NCBI GenBank assembly: GCA_041984585.1
Contig: JBHIXX010000002.1
Location: 1 to 64,000 of the forward strand
Direction: 5' to 3'
Source: Pseudolysinimonas_A sp041984585
GTDB taxonomy: Bacteria; Actinomycetota; Actinomycetes; Actinomycetales; Microbacteriaceae
DNA: 64,000 nucleotides
Made by a program: the position numbers and the translations under genes. Below the pieces are notes generated by a model. The model had not been told where the DNA came from, made no database searches, and saw only the letters and a program-made list of their open reading frames with translations. Shown here in pieces: positions 42,528 to 50,352 of this stretch. Position 1 is the stretch's first letter. Each line of letters opens with the position of its first letter.

Positions 42528-43556
42528 TCACGACTTGGCCGTCACGTGGGTGGACATCGCGGGGATGACCGTCTCGCCGTAGACGCGGAGGGTCTCCTCC
42601 TTGAAGTCGTGCTGCAGGTATCCGGCGAACTGGTCGACGCCGAGCGCCTTCAGCTTCTCGAGCTTCGCAATGTGCTCCTCGGCCGTGCCGAGGATGCAGA
42701 ACCGGTCGACGATCTCGTCGGGGACGAAGTCGACGTGGTCGTTGTCGGCCTTGCCGTGGGTGTTGTAGTCGTAGCCGGTGCGCCCCGCGATGTAGTCGGT
42801 GAGCGCCTGCGGCACCGCGCCATCCGTGCCGTACTTGGCGACGATGTCGGCGACGTGGTTGCCCACCATCCCGCCGAACCAGCGGCACTGCTCGCGCGCA
42901 TGCTCGAGCCCCGCCTCGGAGCCGTCGGTGATGTAGAACGGCGCCGCGACGCAGAACTTCACGCTCATCGGATCGCGCCCGGCCGCCTCGGCGGCGGAGC
43001 GCACGGTGGCGATCATCCACTCGGCGATGTCGAGATCGGCGAGCTGCAGGATGAAGCCGTCGCCCACCTCGCCGGTGAGCTTCAGCGCCATCGGGCCGTA
43101 GGCCGCGACCCACACCTCGAGCTCGCTGCCGGTCGACCACGGGAAGCGCAGCTTCGAGCCCTTGTACTCGACCTCGCGCGAGTTGCCGAGCTCCCGGATG
43201 ACGTGGATCGACTCGCGCAGCTCTTTGAGGGTCGTCGGCTTGCCGTTGGTGACGCGCACCGCGGAGTCGCCCCGCCCGATCCCGACGATCGTGCGGTTGC
43301 CGTACATCTCGTTGAGCGTCGCGAACACGGATGCCGTGACGGTCCAGTCGCGGGTCGCCGGGTTGGTGACGAACGGGCCGACGGTCACCTTGCGGGTCTC
43401 GGCGAGAATCTGGCTGTAGATGACGTAGGGCTCCTGCCAGAGCAGGTGGGAGTCGAAGGTCCAGACGTGGCTGAACCCGTACTGCTCAGCGAGCTTGGCG
43501 AGGTGGATGGTCCGCGAGGCGGGCGGGTTGGTCTGCAGGACGGCGCCGAAATCCAT
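42528..43556 (-). CDS. LLM class oxidoreductase, TIGR03842/CPS_4043-like (F420-type)
   Basis: A luciferase-like fold enzyme of 342 residues. It begins MDFGAVLQTNPPASRTIHLA and has FSHVWTFDSHLLWQEPYVIY, VGPFVTNPATRDWTVTASVF, NRTIVGIGRGDSAVRVTNG, VWVAAYGPMALKLTGEVGDG and VDQFAGYLQHDFKEETL. These blocks are close to mer-like F420 enzymes of the group I know as TIGR03842. It lies 12 nt after hydA, inside a pyrimidine-catabolic operon that has no PreA/PreT or PydA dehydrogenase. An oxidoreductase that supplies or adjusts the dihydropyrimidine is a reasonable but untested role. Confidence 0.88.
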   Translation of the reverse strand: MDFGAVLQTNPPASRTIHLAKLAEQYGFSHVWTFDSHLLWQEPYVIYSQILAETRKVTVGPFVTNPATRDWTVTASVFATLNEMYGNRTIVGIGRGDSAVRVTNGKPTTLKELRESIHVIRELGNSREVEYKGSKLRFPWSTGSELEVWVAAYGPMALKLTGEVGDGFILQLADLDIAEWMIATVRSAAEAAGRDPMSVKFCVAAPFYITDGSEAGLEHAREQCRWFGGMVGNHVADIVAKYGTDGAVPQALTDYIAGRTGYDYNTHGKADNDHVDFVPDEIVDRFCILGTAEEHIAKLEKLKALGVDQFAGYLQHDFKEETLRVYGETVIPAMSTHVTAKS

Positions 43557-43568
43557 GTGATCCGCCGC

Positions 43569-45002
43569 TCAGACCAGGTACTGGGTCAGGCCGCGCTTGA
43601 GGTAGTTCCCGTCGCCCTTGGCGCCGAGGTACTCACCCCCGTCGACGATGACCTTGCCGCGGCTGAGCACCGTGTCGACGTGGCCGTCGATCTCGAAGCC
43701 CTCCCACGCGGAGTGGTCCATGTTCATGTGGTGGGTCTCCGCCGAGATGGTGGTGTGCCCGTTCGGGTCGTAGACGACCACGTCGCCATCGGCGCCGGGC
43801 TGGATGACGCCCTTCTTGCCGTAGAGCCCGAACATCCGCGCGGGCGTGGTGCTCGTCACCTCGACCCAGCGCTCGAGCGTGATCTCGCCGGTCACGACGC
43901 CCTGGTAGAGCAGGTCCATCCGGTGCTCGACCGAGCCGATCCCGTTCGGGATGGCGCGGAAGTCGTCCTTTCCGAGCTCCTTCTGCCCCTTCATGCAGAA
44001 CGGGCAGTGGTCGGTCGACACCATCTGCAGGTCGTTGGTGCGCAGCGCCTGCCACATGTGGTCCTGGTGGTGCTCCTCGCGCGAGCGCAGCGGCGTCGAG
44101 CACACCCACTTGGCCCCCTCGAATGCGCCCCACTCGTCGCTCGACGCGCCGAGCTGCTCCTCCAGCGACAGGTAGAGGTACTGCGGGCAGGTCTCGCCGA
44201 AGACGTTCTTGCCGCGGTCGCGGGCGGCGGCGAGCTGCTCGACCGCCTGCTTGGCGCTGACGTGCACGACGTAGAGCGGCGCGCCGGTGAGGTCGGAGAG
44301 CATGATCGCGCGGTGCGTCGCCTCCTCCTCCATCTGCCAGGCGCGGGCGATGCCGTGGTAGTACGGCGTCGTCTTGCCGGCCTCGGCGAGCTGGGCGGCG
44401 AGCACGTCGATCGCGGGGCCGTTCTCGGCGTGCATCATGGTGAGCAGGCCGAGGTCGGCGGCCTTCTGCATCGCCCGCAGGATCTGGCCATCGTCGGAGT
44501 AGAACACGCCCGGGTAGGCCATGAACATCTTGTACGAGGTGATGCCCTCGTCGACCAGGGTGTCCATCGCCGCGAGCGAGTCCTCGTCGACGCCGCCGAT
44601 GATCTGGTGGAAGCCGTAGTCGATGGCGCAGTTGCCCGCGGCCTTCTCGTGCCAGGCCGCGAGGCCGTCCTGCACGCGCTCGCCGTAGCGCTGCACGGCG
44701 AAGTCGATGACGCTCGTCGTGCCGCCCCACGCCGCGGCGCGGGTGCCCGACTCGAACGAGTCCGACGCCTCGGTGCCGCCGAACGGCAGCTCGAAGTGGG
44801 TGTGGGCGTCGATGCCGCCCGGGATGACGTACTTGCCGGTCGCGTCGACCACCGTGTCGACGGTCGACTTCAGGTCGCTGCCGAGAACGGTCGATCCGGG
44901 TGCGAGCACCCCGACGATGGTCTCGCCGTCGATCAGCACGTCCGCCGCCGCGCGGCCGGTGGACGACACCACGGTGCCGCCGGTGATGAGTGTCGTGGCC
45001 AT
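43569..45002 (-). CDS. hydA: Dihydropyrimidinase (D-hydantoinase)
   Basis: A cytosolic cyclic amidohydrolase of 477 residues that opens 5,6-dihydropyrimidines or hydantoins. The binuclear metal site is built by His67/His69 (DAHTHFELPFGG), the carboxylated Lys158 (SYKMFMAYPG), His in MMHAENG and HVSAKQAVEQL, and Asp in STDHCPF. The substrate loop region is SSDEWGAFEGAKWVCSTPLR. The ATG has an excellent GAGGAGGAG site. It follows the nitrilase by 26 nt and precedes the LLM gene by 12 nt, so it is the second gene of the operon. Confidence 0.95.
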   Translation of the reverse strand: MATTLITGGTVVSSTGRAAADVLIDGETIVGVLAPGSTVLGSDLKSTVDTVVDATGKYVIPGGIDAHTHFELPFGGTEASDSFESGTRAAAWGGTTSVIDFAVQRYGERVQDGLAAWHEKAAGNCAIDYGFHQIIGGVDEDSLAAMDTLVDEGITSYKMFMAYPGVFYSDDGQILRAMQKAADLGLLTMMHAENGPAIDVLAAQLAEAGKTTPYYHGIARAWQMEEEATHRAIMLSDLTGAPLYVVHVSAKQAVEQLAAARDRGKNVFGETCPQYLYLSLEEQLGASSDEWGAFEGAKWVCSTPLRSREEHHQDHMWQALRTNDLQMVSTDHCPFCMKGQKELGKDDFRAIPNGIGSVEHRMDLLYQGVVTGEITLERWVEVTSTTPARMFGLYGKKGVIQPGADGDVVVYDPNGHTTISAETHHMNMDHSAWEGFEIDGHVDTVLSRGKVIVDGGEYLGAKGDGNYLKRGLTQYLV

Positions 45003-45028
45003 GGTCTGCTCCTCCTCGTCGAGTGCGG

Positions 45029-45877
45029 TCAGGGGGCGACGATGTCGCCGTAGGTGTCGGGACGGCGGTCGCGGTAGAACTGCCAGTCGTTGCGCATCTG
45101 GCGCACCATGTCGAGGTCGAGGTCGCGCACGAGGATCTCCTCGTCGGTGCCGGAGCCGACGTCGCCGACGAAGTTGCCGCGCGGGTCGATCACCTGGCTG
45201 GTGCCGTAGAAGTTGACCGCCTCGTCGCCGTACTCGTTGTCCTCGAGTCCGACCCGGTTGGGCTGCAGCACGAAGTAGCCGTTGGCGACGGCGGCGGCCG
45301 GACCCTCGACCTCCCACAGCCGGTTCGACAGCCCCGGCTTGGTGGCGTTCGGGTTGAACACCATGTGCGCGTCGTGCAGGCCCAGCTCGCGCCAGCCCTC
45401 GGGGAAGTGGCGGTCGTAGCAGATGTACATGCCGATGCGACCGACGGCGGTGTCGAACACCGGGTAGCCCATGTTGCCCGGACGGAAGTAGAACTTCTCC
45501 CAGAACTTCTCGACGTGCGGGATGTGGATCTTGCGGTACTTGCCGAGGATCGTGCCGTCGGCGTCGACCAGCACGGAGGTGTTGTAGTAGACCCCCGCCT
45601 GCTCCTCCTCGTAGATGGGGAGCACCATGACGACGCCGAGCTCCTTGGCCACGTCGGCGAAGCGCTGCACGATCGGGCCATCCGCCGGTTCGGCGAACGA
45701 GTAGTACTTCTGATCCTGGGTGATGCCGAAGTACGGGCCGTAGAACAGCTCCTGGAAGCACACCACCTGGGCGCCGTCCGCCTTCGCGGTGCGGGCGAAC
45801 TGTTCATGCTTGTCGAGCATGGACTCCTTGTCGCCGGTCCATGTGGTCTGGGTGATCGCCGCGCGCACGGTGGTCAT
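45029..45877 (-). CDS. Nitrilase superfamily hydrolase, probable beta-ureidopropionase
   Basis: A carbon-nitrogen hydrolase of 282 residues. The triad is Glu43 (CFQELFYGPYF), Lys116 (YRKIHIPH) and Cys153 (YICYDRHFPEGWRELG). The Cys context and the RHFPEGWR block match N-carbamoyl-beta-alanine amidohydrolases, which turn the dihydropyrimidinase product into beta-alanine, CO2 and ammonia. It is the first gene of the operon, with a strong GGGAGGAACAG site, directly behind the palindromic operator shared with the divergent MocR regulator. Confidence 0.92.
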   Translation of the reverse strand: MTTVRAAITQTTWTGDKESMLDKHEQFARTAKADGAQVVCFQELFYGPYFGITQDQKYYSFAEPADGPIVQRFADVAKELGVVMVLPIYEEEQAGVYYNTSVLVDADGTILGKYRKIHIPHVEKFWEKFYFRPGNMGYPVFDTAVGRIGMYICYDRHFPEGWRELGLHDAHMVFNPNATKPGLSNRLWEVEGPAAAVANGYFVLQPNRVGLEDNEYGDEAVNFYGTSQVIDPRGNFVGDVGSGTDEEILVRDLDLDMVRQMRNDWQFYRDRRPDTYGDIVAP

Positions 45878-45890
45878 GGCTGTTCCTCCC

Positions 45891-45927
45891 GAAATGTTCT
45901 TTTGTTATTGTTCGCCGCGAACATTTC
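45891..45927. promoter_or_regulatory. Palindromic operator between pyrimidine operon and MocR gene
   Basis: GAAATGTTC (45891-45899) and GAACATTTC (45919-45927) are a perfect 9-bp inverted repeat with a 19-bp spacer. Inside lies a second palindrome, TGTTCGCCGCGAACA (45909-45923), so TGTTC occurs twice in direct orientation, 14 bp apart, plus once inverted. The region is AT-rich for this genome. It sits in the 126-bp divergent gap, as expected for the binding site of the adjacent MocR-type regulator. Confidence 0.75.
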
Positions 45928-46003
45928 TCTGACGTTTCGCTCCGTGTCGGCGGCGTAAAACCCCGACCGGCGGGGCCCTGGACCGCACATTACGGACGAC
46001 GGG

Positions 46004-47329
46004 ATGACATCGGTAGCTCGAGCGGTCGACGACCGCACCCCGCAGGGGATCGCCGCGGCCATCGCGCGGCTGGTCACCAGCGGCGAGCTCGCGCCCGGCG
46101 ACCGCCTCCCCACGGTGCGGGAACTCGCCGCCGACCTGGGGGTGAGCCCGGCGACGGTGAGCCAGGCCTGGCAGACCCTCGCCGGCGCCGGCCTGATCAC
46201 CAGCCGCGGTCGCAGCGGGTCGTTCGTGCGCTCCACCCCGCGGGAGTGGATGCCGCGCCGCTACCAGGGGCTCGACGGGCCCCTCGACGCGGCCGTCGAC
46301 CTGTCGCGCGGAACCCCCGACCCGGCGCTGCTGCCCGACCTCGGCCCGGCGCTGTCGACCGTGTCGCGGCACGCCGACACCCTCAGCTACCAGGCCAAGC
46401 CCGACATCCCGGAGCTGCACGACCTGCTGCGCGAGACCTGGCCGACCCCGGTCGAGTCGATCACCGTGACCAACGGAGCGCTCGACGCGATCGACCGCGC
46501 GCTCGGCCGACTGGTGCGGTTCGGCGACCGGGTGCTGGTCGGCGACCCGACCTTCCCGCCGTTCCTCGACCTGCTCGACCAGTACGGGCTGCAGCCGGTG
46601 CCGGTCGCCGTCGACGCCGACGGGATGCGGCCCGACGCGTTCGCCGCCGGGCTCGCCGCCGCGCCGAGCGTCGTGCTGCTGCAGACCCGGGCGCAGAACC
46701 CCACCGGCGCGTCGCTGACCACCGAACGCGGGGCCGAGCTCGCCGCGCTGCTGCGCCGCACCCGCGCGGCGGCCGACACCGTCGTGATCGAGGACGACCA
46801 CTCCGGCGCGATCAGCTCGGCCCCCGACGTCTCGCTCGCCGCCTGGCTGCCCGGCCGGGTGCTGCACGTGCGCTCGTTCGCCAAGTCGCACGGCCCCGAC
46901 CTGCGCATCGGGGCGCTCGGCGGGCCCCGGGCGCTCGTCGACCGGGTCGTCTCCCGTCGCCTGCTCGGGCCGGGGTGGACCTCGCGGATGATCCAGGCGA
47001 TCCTGCACGAGCTGCTCACCGACCCGGCCGCGGTCGCCCAGGTCGACACGGCGCGGGCGGCCTACGCCGCGCGCCAGGCCGCCCTCTCCGCCGCCCTCCT
47101 CGCGGAGGGCGTCGGCCTGCCCGCCGCCGACGGGGTCAACGCCTGGCTGGCCGTCGCGGACGAGCGCACCGCGCTGGTGCGACTGGCCGCCGCCGGCATC
47201 CGGGTCGCGCCGGGACGTCCCTTCCAGGTCGCCGACGGCAGCCCGCACGTGCGGGTCACGGTCGGGGCGCTGCCGGTCGACCGGGCTCCGGCCGTCGGCG
47301 CCGCCCTCGCGGCCGCGGCCCGCGCTTGA
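46004..47329 (+). CDS. MocR-type regulator (GntR HTH fused to aminotransferase-like domain)
   Basis: A transcription factor of 441 residues. Residues about 10-78 are a GntR winged helix (LTPGD-like ELAPGDRLPTVRELAADLGV, then SPATVSQAWQTLAGAGLI). Residues 95-440 are a fold-type I PLP domain with NPTGASL and the Schiff-base Lys294 in HVRSFAKSHGPDLRIG. In this class, PLP plus an amine effector changes DNA binding (GabR with GABA). The operon next door should make beta-alanine, so that is a plausible effector. It is divergent from the nitrilase gene. Confidence 0.92.
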   Translation: MTSVARAVDDRTPQGIAAAIARLVTSGELAPGDRLPTVRELAADLGVSPATVSQAWQTLAGAGLITSRGRSGSFVRSTPREWMPRRYQGLDGPLDAAVDLSRGTPDPALLPDLGPALSTVSRHADTLSYQAKPDIPELHDLLRETWPTPVESITVTNGALDAIDRALGRLVRFGDRVLVGDPTFPPFLDLLDQYGLQPVPVAVDADGMRPDAFAAGLAAAPSVVLLQTRAQNPTGASLTTERGAELAALLRRTRAAADTVVIEDDHSGAISSAPDVSLAAWLPGRVLHVRSFAKSHGPDLRIGALGGPRALVDRVVSRRLLGPGWTSRMIQAILHELLTDPAAVAQVDTARAAYAARQAALSAALLAEGVGLPAADGVNAWLAVADERTALVRLAAAGIRVAPGRPFQVADGSPHVRVTVGALPVDRAPAVGAALAAAARA

Positions 47330-47349
47330 CGGTCCCGCGCCGCTACAGT

Positions 47350-47443
47350 GGGAGCGGTCGCGGGTCGTGCTGATCCGTCGCACCGCTCCCGTTCTGGGAC
47401 GGAGACCGAGGCCGACGCCGTCCGGTGTCCGGCCTGCCGTCCC
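47350..47443 (+). promoter_or_regulatory. Structured region upstream of the BtuF-like cassette (candidate riboswitch or operator)
   Basis: Two large inverted repeats precede the binding-protein gene. The first is GGGAGCGGT (47350-47358) with ACCGCTCCC (47382-47390). The second pairs GGGACGG (47396-47402) with CCGTCCC (47437-47443) and encloses a helix AGGCCG/CGGCCT extended by ACGCC/GGTGT around GTCC. A TACAGT box at 47344-47349 precedes them; if it is the -10, the RNA would start inside the first arm, so that arm may be an operator instead. I see no known riboswitch core. Confidence 0.5.
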
Positions 47444-47461
47444 GATCCCCGGAGCCCCGAC

Positions 47462-48436
47462 ATGACCCCTCGCCCCCTGCTCGTCGCGAGCGCCCCGCTC
47501 GCCGTCGTGCTCGCCCTCGCCGGCTGCGCCCCCGCCGCCGGCCCCGTCGACCCCGAGGCGCCCGCGTCGGGCGCGCTGACCCTCACCAACTGCGGCACCG
47601 AGGTGACCTTCGACACCGCGCCGGAGCGGGTGGTGACCATCAAGTCGACCTCCACCGAGATGCTGCTCGCGCTCGGCCTCGGCGACCGCATCGTCGGCGA
47701 GGCGTTCCCCGACGGCCCGGTGCCGGACGAGTGGGCGGACGCCGCCGCCGACATCCCGCTGCTCGCCGAGCGGATGCCCTCCGAGGAGGCGGTGCTCGAA
47801 CTCGAGCCCGACCTCGTCTACGCGGGCTGGGAGTCGGCGTTCTCGGCGGATGCCGCCGGCGAGCGCGCCGAACTCGCCGCGCTCGGCGTCGCGAGCTACG
47901 TGCAGCCGGCCGCCTGCCGCACCGCGGGCGCCCCCGACCGGCTCGACTTCGAGGAGGTGTTCCGCGAGATCGAGGAGGTCGCCGCGATCTTCCGGGTCGA
48001 CCCGACCGAGCTGGTCGACGCGCAGCGCGCCGAACTCGCCGCCGTCACCCCCGACGAACGCGGCCTGAGCGCGCTCTGGTGGTCGTCGGGCACCGACACC
48101 CCCTACGTCGGCGGCGGCACCGGCGCGCCGCAGATGGTGCTCGACGCCGTCGGACTCGACAACATCGCCGGCGACCTGGAGCAGACCTGGAGCTCGCTCG
48201 GGTGGGAGTCGATCCTCGCCGCCGACCCCGACGTGATCGTGCTCGTCGACGCCGACTGGAACACGGCGCAGCACAAGATCGAGTACCTCGAGTCGAACCC
48301 CGCCACCGCGGAGCTCTCAGCCGTGCTCGGGTCGCGCTACCTGATCGTGCCGTTCCCCGCGGGCGAGGCGGGCGTGCGCAGCGTCGCCGCCGCGACCTCG
48401 CTCGCCGCGCAGCTCGCGGAGCTCGACATCCCGTGA
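47462..48436 (+). CDS. ABC transporter substrate-binding lipoprotein, proposed F420-0 binding protein
   Basis: A BtuF/FecB-type binding lipoprotein of 324 residues. Lipobox LALAGC gives Cys22. The mature part has VTFDTAPERVVTIKSTSTEM, LLALGLGDRIVGEAFPDG and LELEPDLVYAGWESAF, the usual two-lobe pattern. Among the BtuCDF-like cassettes, the proposed actinobacterial F420-0 transporter (TIGR03868/03869/03873) fits best: it occurs in species that keep cofE but lack the rest of F420 synthesis, and cofE is 5 kb away here. A corrinoid, haem or siderophore ligand is the main alternative. GGAG lies 7 nt before the ATG. Confidence 0.75.
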   Translation: MTPRPLLVASAPLAVVLALAGCAPAAGPVDPEAPASGALTLTNCGTEVTFDTAPERVVTIKSTSTEMLLALGLGDRIVGEAFPDGPVPDEWADAAADIPLLAERMPSEEAVLELEPDLVYAGWESAFSADAAGERAELAALGVASYVQPAACRTAGAPDRLDFEEVFREIEEVAAIFRVDPTELVDAQRAELAAVTPDERGLSALWWSSGTDTPYVGGGTGAPQMVLDAVGLDNIAGDLEQTWSSLGWESILAADPDVIVLVDADWNTAQHKIEYLESNPATAELSAVLGSRYLIVPFPAGEAGVRSVAAATSLAAQLAELDIP

Positions 48437-49505
48437 CCCCCGCCTCGCCCACCGGTGCGCCGCTCCCCGAACCCCGGGTGAGAGCGGCGATCGGCGGGCG
48501 ACGGCGCTCGCGGGTGGCCGTCGCGGCGGTGACCCTGGCCGCGCTGCTCGCGGCCTCGCTCGTCGTCGCCGTCACGATCGGGCCGGCCGACCTCTCCGTC
48601 GGCGAGGTGGCCGCCTCGATCGCCGGCCACCTGGGGCTCGCGCCGCTGCCCGACAACGCGCTCCGCGACGGCATCGTCTGGGAGCTGCGCCTGCCTCGGG
48701 TGCTCACGGCGGCGTGCGTCGGCGGCGGCCTCGCCCTCGTCGGCGCGGTCATGCAGGCGCTCACCCGCAACCAGCTCGCCGACCCGTACCTGCTGGGGCT
48801 CTCCTCCGGGGCGTCGCTGGGGGCGGTGATCGTGCTGCTGCTCGGCGCCGCCGTCGTGCTGCCGCTCGCCGCGTTCGCCGGCGCGGTGGTCGCGCTGCTG
48901 GCGACCCTCGGGCTCGCGGGGGCCCTCGGACGGATCACCCCGAGCCGGATGGTGCTCGCCGGGGTGGCGGTGTCGTCGCTCGCCGCCGCGATCACGAGCT
49001 TCGTGATCTTCTGGGCGGCCACCGGCGACGCCTACCGCGAGGTGCTCGGCTGGCTGCTCGGGTCGCTCGCCGGGGCGCGCTGGCCGGCCGTCGCGATCGC
49101 CGGGGGCGCCATCCTGCTGCTCGGCATCCCGCTGGCGCTCAGCGGGCGCGTGCTCGACGCGTTCACCCTCGGCGAGACGAGCGCGGCGTCCCTCGGCGTC
49201 AACGTTCCGGCGGTCCGCTGGGGGATGCTCGTGGCCGCCGCCGTGCTGACCGGCGCCCTGGTGTCGGTGAGCGGGGCGATCGGGTTCGTCGGACTGGTGC
49301 TGCCGCACGCGGTGCGGCTGCTCATCGGTCCGGGGCACCGCGCTCTGCTCCCGCTCGCGATGCTCACGGGGGCGGTGTTCCTGGTGTGGGCGGACACCCT
49401 CGCCCGCACGGTGTTCGACCCGCGCGAGGTCCCGGTCGGCGTGGTCACCGCACTGGTCGGCGCGCCCGTGTTCGCGGCTCTGCTCGCGCGGCGACGGGGC
49501 GTCGC

Positions 49506-49509
<4 letters not shown>
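48433..49509 (+). CDS. FecCD/BtuC-type ABC permease, proposed F420-0 transporter
   Basis: A permease of 358 residues with about ten spans after an Arg-rich start. Family blocks are LRLPRVLTAACVGGGLALVG, QALTRNQLADPYLLGLSSGA, LGETSAASLGVNVPAVRW and GFVGLVLPHAVRLLIGPGHR, all typical of FecCD permeases. The start GTG overlaps the binding-protein stop as GTGA. As a homodimer it would form the channel for the periplasmic-type lipoprotein upstream. Function follows from the cassette assignment, not from the permease alone. Confidence 0.88.
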
Positions 49510-50330
<821 letters not shown>

Positions 50331-50352
50331 GCCACCGGTCTCGCCGGCGGCC

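Noticed and set aside
42528..43556. Alkanesulfonate monooxygenase for the SsuABC-like transporter
   Set aside because: The protein is closer to mer/F420-type LLM enzymes than to SsuD, no flavin reductase is present, and the neighbours are pyrimidine-degrading enzymes.
46004..47329. Metabolic aminotransferase
   Set aside because: The N-terminal GntR helix-turn-helix and the divergent position mark it as a MocR regulator rather than a catabolic enzyme.
47350..47443. Cobalamin or FMN riboswitch
   Set aside because: The stems are clear, but the conserved cores (GCCACTG and the B12 box; the RFN motif) are not present, so a known class cannot be claimed.
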